From Oceanospirillales bacterium (GTDB lineage Bacteria > Pseudomonadota > Gammaproteobacteria > Pseudomonadales > Balneatricaceae), in contig JAAEYW010000004.1 in assembly GCA_018223185.1 (NCBI GenBank), forward strand, positions 62,001 to 126,000: 64,000 nucleotides of DNA, read 5' to 3'. Positions 1-9,364 of this stretch are shown piece after piece; within the stretch, counting starts at the first letter, position 1; each line of letters begins with the position of its first letter. The notes beneath the pieces are model-generated. The model searched no databases. It worked only from the letters and a program-made list of their open reading frames with translations, and had not been told where the DNA came from. The translations under genes and the position numbers were made by a program.

Positions 1-2
1 TT

Positions 3-170
3 GCACTGGTAAAAGCAGAACCTGCCGCCATGTTGAATAAAAGCCGGCATATATTGCTGGTGGATATGCCTCAGGCACCGGAACTGCCTCCTGAGACAGA
101 ACAGACCCACAGTCAGAAAATAAAGCCCCGGCAAGCGGGTATAAATGCCCAGGAGGCTGGGGGTGAATAA
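3..170 (+). CDS. mreC: MreC, C-terminal end (partial)
   Basis: Only the last 55 codons are in the window, entering from the left edge and ending at TAA 168-170. The readable tail includes LLVDMPQAPELPPE and is polar and proline/glutamine-rich, as expected for the variable C-terminus of the rod-shape protein MreC. MreC is a periplasmic scaffold of the elongasome, anchored by one N-terminal helix that is not visible here. The identification rests mainly on the gene directly downstream being mreD, with which the stop overlaps. The tail alone would not identify it. Confidence 0.7.
   Translation, partial: ALVKAEPAAMLNKSRHILLVDMPQAPELPPETEQTHSQKIKPRQAGINAQEAGGE
151..156 (+). promoter_or_regulatory. 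Ribosome binding site of mreD, supports a GTG start
   Basis: A perfect AGGAGG lies six bases before GTG 163-165. The only upstream ATG in frame (145) has no comparable site and would place this sequence inside the coding region. The site lies within the 3' end of mreC, so mreD translation probably depends on mreC translation. Confidence 0.7.
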
Positions 171-651
171 CCAGCGTGGCGGCGGAGGGTCGATCATCCT
201 CGCTACCTTCCTGTTGGGGTATATGCTCAGCCAGATGCCACTGCCTCAGTTTGCTGAGTGGTTCAGGCCTGAATGGGTGGCTATGATTCTGATCTACTGG
301 GTGATGGCACTGCCGGAACGTATTGGTCTGGGTACCGCTGCGCTGGTGGGCCTGGGACTTGACCTGATCAAGGGCAGTCCGATGGGGCTGAATATGTTAT
401 CTCTGCTGATTATTGCTTATCTGACACTGCTGCTCTACAAACGACTGAGAATGTTTCCGCTGGTGCAGCAGGCAGTCATGGTCATGGTGCTGGTGGGCAT
501 CAACCAACTGATCTTTAACTGGATTCACAGTCTGATGGGAACCCGTAGTGACAGCCTGATCTTTCTTCTGCCGGCGTTGATGAGTGCTGTTCTGTGGCCC
601 TGGTTGTTTATTATTCTGAGAGGGTTGCGCCGGACGTTCAGGGTGTCCTGA
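163..651 (+). CDS. mreD: Rod shape-determining protein MreD
   Basis: Integral membrane subunit of the MreBCD elongation complex that guides lateral wall synthesis. The 162-residue product is almost entirely hydrophobic with about five membrane spans. It has the family's conserved central region (GLGLDLIKGSPMGLN, then a long span beginning MLSLLIIAYL). I chose GTG 163 because of the AGGAGG six bases upstream. This start overlaps the mreC stop (GTGAATAA), which indicates translational coupling. ATG 145 would add six residues and is less likely. It is followed by maf and rng, the usual order in gammaproteobacteria. Confidence 0.9.
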   Translation: MNNQRGGGGSIILATFLLGYMLSQMPLPQFAEWFRPEWVAMILIYWVMALPERIGLGTAALVGLGLDLIKGSPMGLNMLSLLIIAYLTLLLYKRLRMFPLVQQAVMVMVLVGINQLIFNWIHSLMGTRSDSLIFLLPALMSAVLWPWLFIILRGLRRTFRVS

Positions 652-670
652 TGTTTAAGTGGTGGTTTCT

Positions 671-1309
671 ATGATGACTGATTCTGATTATTTTGATTCT
701 GAAATCGCTGATAGTCGACGAAATACCCCCGAGCTGGTACTTGCGTCTGCCTCTCCCCGGCGTTTAGAGCTATTGCAGCAGATCGGAGTGATCTGCAGTG
801 TCAGGCCGGTTGATATTCCGGAAATTGCGCAACCGGGGGAATCACCACTGGCGTTTGTTGAACGACTTGCCAGAGATAAGGCCTGTGCTGGATTGGCTGT
901 CGCTGCCGGGGATGCCGTGGTGCTGGGCGCGGACACCGTTGTGGTCAGTGACGGGAAAATTCTGGGTAAACCTGCTAACCGGGAAGAGGGGCTGGCCATG
1001 TTGCAGCAGCTTTCCGGTTCGAAACACCGGGTGATGACAGCAGTAACGCTAACAAGCCGGGAACAAATTCTCACTCAGGTAGTCACTACAGAAGTACAGT
1101 TTCAAACATTGAGTCAGGCTCAGTGTGAGCGCTACTGGGATACCGGCGAACCCTGTGACAAGGCCGGGGCTTACGGTATTCAGGGGTTAGGCGCGGTTTT
1201 TGTTGCTAGTATTAATGGCAGTTACTCTGCCGTAGTCGGACTGCCGCTGGCAGAGACCGCGGCGATGCTGGAGAGGTTTGGTATCCCTGTGTGGCAGGTT
1301 AAGTGCTGA
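671..1309 (+). CDS. maf: Maf/YhdE-type nucleotide pyrophosphatase
   Basis: Maf-family NTP pyrophosphatase. The YhdE branch hydrolyses dTTP, UTP and modified pyrimidine nucleotides, a house-cleaning role. The family signature LASASPRR sits near residue 25. It is followed by the catalytic GADTVV and LGKP segments and by the TGEPCDKAGAYGIQG block typical of YhdE. The product has 212 residues from ATG 671. GTG 659, GTG 662 and ATG 674 are alternatives, because the N-terminus carries about 20 poorly conserved residues before the core. It sits 19 bases after mreD and precedes rng, the conserved yhdE context. Confidence 0.9.
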   Translation: MMTDSDYFDSEIADSRRNTPELVLASASPRRLELLQQIGVICSVRPVDIPEIAQPGESPLAFVERLARDKACAGLAVAAGDAVVLGADTVVVSDGKILGKPANREEGLAMLQQLSGSKHRVMTAVTLTSREQILTQVVTTEVQFQTLSQAQCERYWDTGEPCDKAGAYGIQGLGAVFVASINGSYSAVVGLPLAETAAMLERFGIPVWQVKC

Positions 1310-1504
1310 CTGCCCCGTGAGTGGGTGCTGATGTAATGAACATTGCCAGCTGTTATTTTTGATACGGGACCGTGCTTTTTCTGTGCTGGTTTCTGATTTG
1401 TTTTATTTAACGAGAGTTTACAACGATTACGGTACTTGCCGGTTTAAGGTACAGTACCAGAGATGACTGACGGGACCTGATTGTGGGTCTCCTAGGGAAG
1501 GATT

Positions 1505-2989
1505 ATGAGCGAAGAGATTCTGATTAACTTTACCCCCATTGAGACCCGTGTTGCTGTTATTGAAAATGGTATGCCGCAGGAGATCTATGTTGAAAGGGCT
1601 GAGCGCCGGGGTATAGTCGGTAATATTTATAAAGGTAAGGTTGTTCGTGTATTGCCGGGCATGCAGGCTGCATTTGTTGATATCGGTCTGGAGCGGGCGG
1701 CGTTCATTCACGTGGATGAGTTGCAGCATCCGGAGGATGAGAGCAACGGCGCCAATGGCAAAAGCAGCCTGACCATCAATCGCTTGTTGCGTGAAGGGCA
1801 GTCACTGATCGTTCAGGTTACCAAGGACCCTCTCGGAACCAAAGGCGCACGTCTGACCACCAATCTTTCTATTCCCTCACGATATCTGGTTTATATGCCG
1901 GGTAATGAACATATCGGTATCTCCCAGCGTATCGAAGACAGTGACGAACGTGAGCGACTGCGAACAGCGGTAGAAGAAGTGGTAGCCGGAATGGGCGACC
2001 AGAACACAAAAGTGGGTGGCTTTATCCTGCGAACTGTCTCGGAAGGGGTGTCTGAAGCAGAGTTGAAGCAGGATATTCTGTTCCTCTGCCGTTTATGGGA
2101 ATCGATCTCCCGTAAAGTTGAAGAGTATAGTGCTCCGTCCTGTATTTATGAAGATCTGCCCCTGAATATGCGTGCTTTAAGGGATATGGCCCATGGCGGG
2201 ATTGAGCGTATCCGGGTGGATTCAAAAGAGACGTTTCAGCGCTCGCAGCAGTTTGCTGAAGCGCTGGTGCCTGAAATAAGTGGCATCCTCGAATATTATC
2301 CCGGTGAGCGGCCTATTTTTGACCTCTATAATATCGAGGAAGAGATTCAGAAAGCGCTGGGGCGCAAGGTCGAGTTGAAGTCCGGCGGTTATCTGATTTT
2401 CGACCAGACTGAAGCGATGACTACGGTGGATATTAACACCGGGGCTTACGTCGGGCACCGGAACCTGGAAGAGACCATCTTTAAAACCAACCTGGAAGCA
2501 GCCACTGCAATTGGTCGGCAGTTGCGGCTGCGAAATCTGGGGGGGATTATCATTATCGATTTTATCGATATGCTGGATGAAGATCATCAGCGTCAGGTGT
2601 TACGAACCCTTGAGCGGGTGCTTGAAAAGGACCATGTGAAGTGTAAGGTCACCGGAGTCTCTGAGCTGGGGCTGGTGGAGATGACCCGTAAGCGTACCCG
2701 GGAAAGTCTTGAGCATATTCTGTGTGAGTCCTGTGTGCATTGTCAGGGGCGGGGGTCTGTGAAAACCCCGGAAACTGTTTGCTATGAAATATTCAGAGAG
2801 ATATTGCGACAGCACCGTGCCTATGATACTGACTCCTATCTGGTGCTGGCCGCTGAGCGGGTGGTGTCGATGCTGTTGGATGAACTTTCCGACCACGTGG
2901 CTGAGCTGGAGGCTTTCATTGCTAAAACAATCCGTTTTCAGGTCGAACCTATGTATGGTCCCGAACAGTATGATGTGGTGCTGAAATAG
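1505..2989 (+). CDS. rng: Ribonuclease G
   Basis: Endoribonuclease of the RNase E/G family, involved in 5'-end maturation of 16S rRNA and in mRNA turnover. At 494 residues it matches RNase G and lacks the long RNase E C-terminal scaffold. Visible parts: N-terminal S1-like domain (GNIYKGKVVRVLPGMQAAFVDIG, around residues 38-60); a DNase I-like catalytic core with MTTVDINTG and IIIDFIDM, which carry the metal-binding aspartates; and a zinc-link-type cysteine cluster CESCVHCQGRG. A GGAAGG ribosome binding site precedes ATG 1505. It may be co-transcribed with yhdP two bases downstream. Confidence 0.95.
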   Translation: MSEEILINFTPIETRVAVIENGMPQEIYVERAERRGIVGNIYKGKVVRVLPGMQAAFVDIGLERAAFIHVDELQHPEDESNGANGKSSLTINRLLREGQSLIVQVTKDPLGTKGARLTTNLSIPSRYLVYMPGNEHIGISQRIEDSDERERLRTAVEEVVAGMGDQNTKVGGFILRTVSEGVSEAELKQDILFLCRLWESISRKVEEYSAPSCIYEDLPLNMRALRDMAHGGIERIRVDSKETFQRSQQFAEALVPEISGILEYYPGERPIFDLYNIEEEIQKALGRKVELKSGGYLIFDQTEAMTTVDINTGAYVGHRNLEETIFKTNLEAATAIGRQLRLRNLGGIIIIDFIDMLDEDHQRQVLRTLERVLEKDHVKCKVTGVSELGLVEMTRKRTRESLEHILCESCVHCQGRGSVKTPETVCYEIFREILRQHRAYDTDSYLVLAAERVVSMLLDELSDHVAELEAFIAKTIRFQVEPMYGPEQYDVVLK

Positions 2990-2991
2990 TT

Positions 2992-5900
2992 GTGTCATTT
3001 ATCGGGCGGGTGTTAAGGGCTCTAAACCGCTGGCTGGGCTGGGTTCTTGTTATCGCCATACTGGCGATCGCTCTGCTTACCGTTGTCGTGAGACAGCTTC
3101 TTCCTGCTGTCTGGGATTACCGCACAGATATTGAACAGTATCTGAGTGGCCGTCTGCATACCGAAGTGACGATTGGCGAGATTAATGCCAGTTGGGAAGG
3201 CCGGTTTCCACGGTTGTTATTGCAGAATGTAGTAATTGCTGATCACCGATCACATAATATCGGCCGGGTTGAGCTGGGGCAGTTGGTGCTGGGGCTTAAT
3301 CCGGTCAGTAGTCTGTTAAAGTGGCAGCCGGTACTGAGCAAGGTTGAAATCTGGTCACTGCATACACAGGTAAAGCTGGTCCGCTGGCCTCACCCTGTGA
3401 CAGCGACGGCTGATGATAACGTAGCGTCGTCAAATTCAGCCTCAGATCCTCTGGCTGCACTCTGGTTGCAGCCTCATATATTTTTCTACGATACGCAGGT
3501 CGATCTGACTCTGCCGTCTGGCAAACAGTTATTGCTGCAGAGCGAGCGTTTCAATCTGGAAAACAGTAGCCGTCAGCATCATTTTGCCGGGGAACTTCAG
3601 GTTACTTTTGAGCAGCGTCAGGCGGCTGCCACCCTGCGCATTGAATCTGACAGTTACCAGTTTGATCCCAAAAACACCAATTTTGACTTTTATCTGAAGC
3701 TTGCGGGTATTGATACTCCGCTGCTGGATGCTGCCCGGGAACTGTTTCCCGTCCCGGGGTCTCTTGAGCAACTGGAGCTGGCTGCTGAGATCTGGGGAAA
3801 CTGGTCTAAAGGACGTCTGACACAGGTATTTGGTGATCTCGAGACTGGCCGGTTGCAATTAGCCACAGAGCAGGATGCGCTGAAAGAGTTGTCGATAAAA
3901 GATCTGATGACCCGTTTTGTGCTTCTGCAACCAGAGCAGCGACGCTACCAATTACAGATCAATGACTTTTCTGCCCTGATTAATGATCAGCCACTTCAGC
4001 TGCCCCAGCTGGTGATTAACCGTGAGAAGGGACGGATCGGTTCGCTTGCGCTATCTGAGTTTAATGTTACTTCTGCCGCTCAATTTATTGGGAAGCAGTC
4101 GTTTTTGCCGGAGAACGTTAAAGGGGTGGTGGATCAGATTGCGCCCACCGGGATGATTCGTAACCTTGTGCTGCAGTGGCCCGATGATCAAACGCTGCCG
4201 ATGCCTGATACTGATGTCGGCGGGCCGAAACCTGATGGCTCGGGAGCTAACAGCCCTGAAACAGAAACAGTCGTTTTTCAGGATGGTTTGCCTCAGGACA
4301 AGAGCGCTCAGGACTGGAGTCAGCTGACACTGCAGGGGGATCTTCAGGATGTGGCCTTCAACGCGGCTTATGGCGCCCCGGCTATGTCTGGTGTCACCGG
4401 GTTATTGCAGCTTGAGTATGGTCAGAGCGGGCTGCTGGGACGCATCGATCTGGAGAGTGATCATCTGGGCCTGCATTTTCCTGAGGTGTTTGAGCGGGGC
4501 TGGGAGTTCAGTGCTGCACGTGGCACCACTCACTTTAGTCTGGCAAAGAATACTCTTCACCTGAGCAGTGAACATGTCACGCTGCATAAGCCGGGTATCA
4601 ATGCCAGCGGCCGGTGGAGCCTCTATCTGCCACTGGAGCATGATATCCAGAGTGAACTGACGTTGTTGATCGGGGTGAACAACTCAGATGGTAGTCTGGC
4701 ACCAGAGCTGATACCTGATCATGAGATCGACCCTGAAATTAAAAAATGGGTGACACAGTCGATTAAAAAGGGACATCTGAATCAGGGCGGTTTTATGCTG
4801 CACACCGGCACTCGCAGGATTCCGTCACGCCAGCCGCCGACCGTGCAGATGTTTATGGATATCGCAGGGGCTGAGGTGGATTATGCGCCTGGCTGGCCAG
4901 TCGTCCGCGCGGCCGACGCCTCATTATTGCTGCGGGATCAGGGGCTGGCGATCAGCGTCAGTGAAGGACAGATTCACGATAGTAAAATACAGCATGGCTG
5001 GGTTTATCTGCCGCCAGCATCGCATAATCTGCATATTATTGCTGCGGTCAGCGGCGATAGCTCCGATATTGGTAAAACTCTGCTGGGCAGCCCGGTGATG
5101 GGTGGAAACAATAAAGAGTTGCAGAACTGGCAGCTGAGTGGCCTGGCAGATACCCGTCTGAAACTTATGATTTCATTGAATGGCGGTGAGCCGGATATTG
5201 ATGTTAGCAGCGACTTCACTGACCTGGAGCTGGTTTCGGATAGTCGTAAGCTGAGCATCAGTAAGCTGGCGGGCAAAATCGGTTATCGGAATGATTCCGG
5301 GCTCTATGCAAAGTCTTTGACCGGGACGTTTTTTGGTCATCCGTTGAGAGGGTCGATTGAAACAACGGGTAAAGAGCGTTCCGAGAAGATTAGTGTCCGG
5401 CTGAACTCATCGATCACTATATCACAGTTGAGACAGTGGAGTGGTATTGAAATGCTTGCGGTGGCTGAGGGAGAGCAGCCCTATGAAGCGGATCTGGATA
5501 TCTGTATCCGTGCGGACTGCTCCGGGCTGACTGTGCGTTCAGACCTGAAGCAGACGGCGCTTGAGCTCATTGAGCCCTACAGTAAACAACCGGGTGAGGT
5601 CTTGCCTTTCCTGTTGCATACTGATTTTGAATCACCACAGACATTTAATATTAAAGCGGGCGATCAGCTGAGTGCCTGGCTGCAACTTGAAGCGGGAGCG
5701 TTTAGCCGGGCCCGCTTGGTATTAGGGACGGGTGATGCCCGGCCAACCGCCTACAAAGGACTGGAGATTACTGGCCGCTTAAACCGACTCGATTATGAGC
5801 AGTTGATCGCCATGTTGAAACGCGCAGGTATTATGACGGACTCCGGGTCGTCAGATGTCGAGGGGGCCGATAGTCAGGCGGTAGCGGTTCAGGGGGCGGT

Positions 5901-7008
5901 TGACGTTGCTGATCTGAGATACTCTGATCTGCAGATGAAGGATGCCAGTATTTCCCTTGATCGTAGTTCTGATAGTTGGAATGTAGGTGTTTCTGGCGTT
6001 GATCTCAATCTGCAGGTGACGGTTCCGGATAGTGCGTCAGTTGCGCCGCAGTTGCTGTTTGAACGGCTCAATCTGGACGCTCTGCTGTCGCTTCGGGCTG
6101 AAAATGCACAGCAACAGACAGAGCGGGTTCCGGAGACGATTGCCGGAGGCCAGCAGCCGGGTATTTTGCCCGATCTGGATATAGATATTCGAGACCTGAT
6201 TATGAAAGAAAAACGCTGGGGCAGCTGGCGTTTTAATGTTCGCAACCGGGACAACAGTACCTATGTAGAGAATATTATCGGGCAGTTGCCGGATCTGAGC
6301 GCCCGGGGCAATATCGTCTGGCGTCCGGGTGAGCAGAGTCAAAGCGAGATGACGCTCCGGGTTGAGGCCAAAGACCTTGGACGGGCACTAGAGAGTGCAG
6401 GGTTTACCCGAGTGCTGGAAACGGAAAAGACCGAGGCGGATCTGCAGCTGCGGTGGCCAGGTGCTCCCTGGGAATATGATCTTGCAAAGTCTGATGGCAG
6501 TCTCAAGTTTGTGGCTCGTAACGGACGGTTGATTGAGGCCGGCAGTGGTACAGGCATATTGCGGGTATTTGGTATTCTCAATATGAATACGCTGGGGCGG
6601 CGTCTGAAACTGGACTTTGCTGATCTGTTTGCCAAAGGGGTGACTTTTGACCGGATGGTAGGAGATTACCGGATAGCTGAAGGTGTGGCGTCCACTAACG
6701 TTCCCTTCGTGATGCGCGGGCCTTCAGTCGATATGGCAATGAGTGGTGACATTAATCTGGTTAATGAGACCGTCAGTCAGCAGATGGCAGTTACACTGCC
6801 AGTGACCGATAATATTCCTCTGGCGGCAGTCTTACTGGGAGCGCCACAGATTGCAGGGTTGGCTTTTCTGCTGGATAAGCTGATCGGAGACGAGGTGAAA
6901 AAGGAGTTCGCCACCGTGACATATACTATGGAGGGTGACTGGAGCGACCCTAAAATTGAGCTACTCCAGAAAACTGAGCCTGCCAGAGAGGGCAGCGGTC
7001 TTAAATAA
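2992..7008 (+). CDS. yhdP: YhdP-type AsmA-like envelope protein
   Basis: A 1338-residue protein of the YhdP branch of AsmA-like proteins, which form long hydrophobic-groove bridges and help move phospholipids to the outer membrane. One membrane anchor is visible near the N-terminus (WVLVIAILAIALLTVVV, about residues 17-33). A very long periplasmic beta-rich region follows. The C-terminal AsmA-like segment includes the GTGILRVFGILNMNTLGRRL motif and ends in a short conserved tail. The start is GTG 2992, two bases after the rng stop, so the genes are probably coupled. The rng-yhdP-tldD order is common in gammaproteobacteria, but tldD is absent here because darP follows convergently. Confidence 0.9.
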   Translation: MSFIGRVLRALNRWLGWVLVIAILAIALLTVVVRQLLPAVWDYRTDIEQYLSGRLHTEVTIGEINASWEGRFPRLLLQNVVIADHRSHNIGRVELGQLVLGLNPVSSLLKWQPVLSKVEIWSLHTQVKLVRWPHPVTATADDNVASSNSASDPLAALWLQPHIFFYDTQVDLTLPSGKQLLLQSERFNLENSSRQHHFAGELQVTFEQRQAAATLRIESDSYQFDPKNTNFDFYLKLAGIDTPLLDAARELFPVPGSLEQLELAAEIWGNWSKGRLTQVFGDLETGRLQLATEQDALKELSIKDLMTRFVLLQPEQRRYQLQINDFSALINDQPLQLPQLVINREKGRIGSLALSEFNVTSAAQFIGKQSFLPENVKGVVDQIAPTGMIRNLVLQWPDDQTLPMPDTDVGGPKPDGSGANSPETETVVFQDGLPQDKSAQDWSQLTLQGDLQDVAFNAAYGAPAMSGVTGLLQLEYGQSGLLGRIDLESDHLGLHFPEVFERGWEFSAARGTTHFSLAKNTLHLSSEHVTLHKPGINASGRWSLYLPLEHDIQSELTLLIGVNNSDGSLAPELIPDHEIDPEIKKWVTQSIKKGHLNQGGFMLHTGTRRIPSRQPPTVQMFMDIAGAEVDYAPGWPVVRAADASLLLRDQGLAISVSEGQIHDSKIQHGWVYLPPASHNLHIIAAVSGDSSDIGKTLLGSPVMGGNNKELQNWQLSGLADTRLKLMISLNGGEPDIDVSSDFTDLELVSDSRKLSISKLAGKIGYRNDSGLYAKSLTGTFFGHPLRGSIETTGKERSEKISVRLNSSITISQLRQWSGIEMLAVAEGEQPYEADLDICIRADCSGLTVRSDLKQTALELIEPYSKQPGEVLPFLLHTDFESPQTFNIKAGDQLSAWLQLEAGAFSRARLVLGTGDARPTAYKGLEITGRLNRLDYEQLIAMLKRAGIMTDSGSSDVEGADSQAVAVQGAVDVADLRYSDLQMKDASISLDRSSDSWNVGVSGVDLNLQVTVPDSASVAPQLLFERLNLDALLSLRAENAQQQTERVPETIAGGQQPGILPDLDIDIRDLIMKEKRWGSWRFNVRNRDNSTYVENIIGQLPDLSARGNIVWRPGEQSQSEMTLRVEAKDLGRALESAGFTRVLETEKTEADLQLRWPGAPWEYDLAKSDGSLKFVARNGRLIEAGSGTGILRVFGILNMNTLGRRLKLDFADLFAKGVTFDRMVGDYRIAEGVASTNVPFVMRGPSVDMAMSGDINLVNETVSQQMAVTLPVTDNIPLAAVLLGAPQIAGLAFLLDKLIGDEVKKEFATVTYTMEGDWSDPKIELLQKTEPAREGSGLK

Positions 7009-7046
7009 GAGCAGCTCTTCTCTGGCGGGGGCAGCAGTCTGACTGA

Positions 7047-7577
7047 TTATACACCTGCTCTTTCGCGCAGATATTTAAACAGTTTTCTCGAGGTAGCCGG
7101 TGGTTTATCCAGACTGGCTTCTTTTTTCGCGTTGCGTATCAGTTGGCGCAGGTGCTGGATGTCAGCACCGGAGTCTTCTTGCAGATAAGCTTCCAGATCG
7201 GTGTTATCACCCAGGATCAGGCGATCACGCCAGCGTTCCAGCTTGTGAAATACCTGTAAGTGAGCCTGCTTTCCTGCTTCAAAACGGTCGATGGCAGTTT
7301 GAATCTCATCAGCATCTTCTGCGCGCATCAGTCGGCCGATATACTGCAGCTGGCGTCTGATGGCTTCACAACGGGGTTGAAGGCGCTGAGCTTCTTCCAC
7401 GGCTGCACGCAGGATATCACTCATCGGTACCTTGGATAGCTGCTCTTTGTTTAATTCAGGGAGTCTCGCCCCCAGTGCCTGCAACTCTTCCATCTCCCGT
7501 TTGCGGCGGGTTTTTGAAACCCATTCTTCATCAGACTCGTAGTCGTCATCGGGGAGAAAATCGTCATTTTGACTCAT
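7047..7577 (-). CDS. darP: Ribosome biogenesis factor DarP (YjgA, DUF615)
   Basis: A 176-residue acidic and basic helical protein of the DUF615 family. The E. coli member associates with immature 50S subunits and helps peptidyl-transferase-centre maturation. Family hallmarks are the acidic N-terminus (DDDYESDEEWVSKTRRKREME), the LPELNKEQLSKVPM segment and the C-terminal region with LRQLIRNAKKE ending near KLFKYLRE. It converges on yhdP with a 38-base gap and no clear T-tract terminator. Confidence 0.9.
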   Translation of the reverse strand: MSQNDDFLPDDDYESDEEWVSKTRRKREMEELQALGARLPELNKEQLSKVPMSDILRAAVEEAQRLQPRCEAIRRQLQYIGRLMRAEDADEIQTAIDRFEAGKQAHLQVFHKLERWRDRLILGDNTDLEAYLQEDSGADIQHLRQLIRNAKKEASLDKPPATSRKLFKYLRERAGV

Positions 7578-7600
7578 ATAGATCTCTTATGTGGGCCGTT

Positions 7601-8950
7601 CTAACTATAGAAAAAAGTAGCCAGACCGAGGAATGCAAAAAATCCGACTACATCTGTAATCGTGGTTAACAACACGCTGCCCGCCAGTGCCGGATCAATA
7701 CCCCAGGCTTTCAGAACGATCGGTAGCATTGTACCTGCCAGTGCAGCGGCGAATAGATTAATAATAATAGCACAGGCAATAATGATTCCGATGGTCAGAT
7801 CCTGAAACCAGATGATGGCGATCACCGCAACCACCAGAGCCCAGAGCACACCGTTGAGTGCGCCAACGACCATTTCACGGTTTAACAGCCAGCCAGCATT
7901 GGAGCGTTCTACATGCCCCAGAGCCTGACCACGAATCATCAGGGTTAATACCTGACTGCCGGCGATCCCTCCCATGCTGGCAACAATCGGCATCAGCACC
8001 GCCAGAGCTACCACCTTACCTATGGTTTCCTCAAACAGGCCAATAACAGCGGAAGCGAGAAACGCGGTAAGCAGGTTGATACCCAGCCATACTGCCCGGC
8101 GCCGGGTGGTTTTCATAATCGGTGCGAAGGTATCTTCATCTTCGTCCAGACCGGCCATGCTCATCAGCGAGTGGTCAGCATCCTCGCGGATGACATCGAC
8201 TACATCATCAATGGTTATCCGCCCGAGCAGCTGGCCATCTTCGTCCACCACCGGTGCTGATACCAGGTCTTCCTGTTCAAAGAGTTTTGCCACCAGAGTG
8301 TCTTCCATATCCGCCGGGATAGGAGGCTTGTCGGTGACCATCATCTCCCGCACGGTGCTGGATGGATCACTCACCAGCATCCGGGTTAGTGGCAGACTGC
8401 CGATATAGGCATCTTTACGGCTGACAACAAACAGCGAGTCCGTCATATCAGGCAGTTCGGCGTGACGGCGGAGATAACGCAGTGCCGCCTCAATGGTAAT
8501 ATCCGGCCGGATAGTGATGGTATCCGTATTCATCAGGCCGCCAGCAGTATCTTCCGGATAGGAGAGTACCTTCTCCAGTCGCTCACGGTTCTGGTGATCC
8601 ATTGACCGCAGCAGCTCATGCATTACCGTTTCTGGCAGTTGCTGCATCATGTCGGCAAGGTCATCGGTTTCCAGCGATTCGGATATCGCCAGAACTTCCG
8701 AGGTGTTCATCTTGCTGAGGATTTCTGACTTTACGTCGTCCCCCAGCTCCTGAAGTACATCCGCCTCAATATCTTTATGGATCATACTCCATAACAAGCG
8801 TCGCTCTTTAGGCGGCGATTTCTCAATGAGATGGGCTACTTCAGAGGGGCGTAAGGTTTTATTGAGGGTATAGCGTATCTGTCTGAAGGCACCCTCTTCG
8901 AGGGCTGTATTCAGCTTATCCAGTTCGCTCTCGTTTGTGCTGGCGTTCAT
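7601..8950 (-). CDS. mgtE: Magnesium transporter MgtE
   Basis: Mg2+-gated magnesium channel of the inner membrane. The 449 residues show the standard order: a cytoplasmic helical N domain (to about residue 130), a CBS-domain pair (about 135-260, containing SYPEDTAGGLMNTD), and five membrane helices from about residue 285. The last helix carries TTITDVVGFFAFLG, whose aspartate corresponds to the pore Mg2+ site in characterised MgtE. It lies downstream of ptsO on the same strand, separated by 130 bases that hold a strong hairpin, so it may be transcribed separately. Confidence 0.95.
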   Translation of the reverse strand: MNASTNESELDKLNTALEEGAFRQIRYTLNKTLRPSEVAHLIEKSPPKERRLLWSMIHKDIEADVLQELGDDVKSEILSKMNTSEVLAISESLETDDLADMMQQLPETVMHELLRSMDHQNRERLEKVLSYPEDTAGGLMNTDTITIRPDITIEAALRYLRRHAELPDMTDSLFVVSRKDAYIGSLPLTRMLVSDPSSTVREMMVTDKPPIPADMEDTLVAKLFEQEDLVSAPVVDEDGQLLGRITIDDVVDVIREDADHSLMSMAGLDEDEDTFAPIMKTTRRRAVWLGINLLTAFLASAVIGLFEETIGKVVALAVLMPIVASMGGIAGSQVLTLMIRGQALGHVERSNAGWLLNREMVVGALNGVLWALVVAVIAIIWFQDLTIGIIIACAIIINLFAAALAGTMLPIVLKAWGIDPALAGSVLLTTITDVVGFFAFLGLATFFYS

Positions 8951-8993
8951 GGCCGGCCCCCGGTCAGACAGATAGAGACAGAATGCCTTACAG

Positions 8994-9022
8994 GCAGCAG
9001 TAATTACAGGAGTTACTGCTGC
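8994..9022 (-). other. Ten-base-pair hairpin between ptsO and mgtE
   Basis: GCAGCAGTAA (8994-9003) pairs perfectly with TTACTGCTGC (9013-9022) around a nine-base loop. It lies 56 bases after the ptsO stop and 43 bases before the mgtE start. No T-tract follows on the minus strand, so it is not a textbook intrinsic terminator. It could be an mgtE leader structure or an RNA-processing site. The sequence does not resemble a known Mg2+ riboswitch that I can recognise. Confidence 0.45.
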
Positions 9023-9078
9023 TTAATCATTAGTGAGGCATTATAGCGTATTGGTTTTAAAGGAATAGGGTGTGCCGG

Positions 9079-9348
9079 TTATTCTTCTTCGTCAAACCGG
9101 TTATTGATCAGCAGTTCGATGGCATCCAACGCCTGTTGTTCGTCCTCACCTGAGGTGGAAATAGTCAGTTCAGTACCTTTGCTGGCAGCAAGCATCATGA
9201 CTGACATAATACTTTTGCCATCGACCATGCGGCCATCCTTTGTGAGCTGAATATCTGACGAGAATGAGCTGGTCACATTAATCAGTTTAGCAGCGGCACG
9301 TGCGTGCAATCCCAGCTTGTTGATAATGGTGATCTGTTTTTCCAGCAT
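9079..9348 (-). CDS. ptsO: Nitrogen-PTS phosphocarrier NPr
   Basis: HPr-family phosphocarrier of 89 residues. It passes phosphate from EI-Ntr (PtsP) to EIIA-Ntr (PtsN). The active-site histidine is H15 in GLHARAA, and the Ser46 region (DGKSIMSVM) is present. Its position after rapZ and ptsN in the rpoN cluster identifies it as NPr rather than sugar-PTS HPr. Confidence 0.95.
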   Translation of the reverse strand: MLEKQITIINKLGLHARAAAKLINVTSSFSSDIQLTKDGRMVDGKSIMSVMMLAASKGTELTISTSGEDEQQALDAIELLINNRFDEEE

Positions 9349-9364
9349 CGGTTAATATCCTTGG

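Noticed and set aside
145-162. ATG 145 as the start of mreD
   Set aside because: It would put the AGGAGG site inside the coding region and lacks its own site; GTG 163 is correctly spaced.
7009-7046. Terminator between yhdP and darP
   Set aside because: A short AGAGCAGCTCT palindrome is present, but there is no T-tract on either strand.
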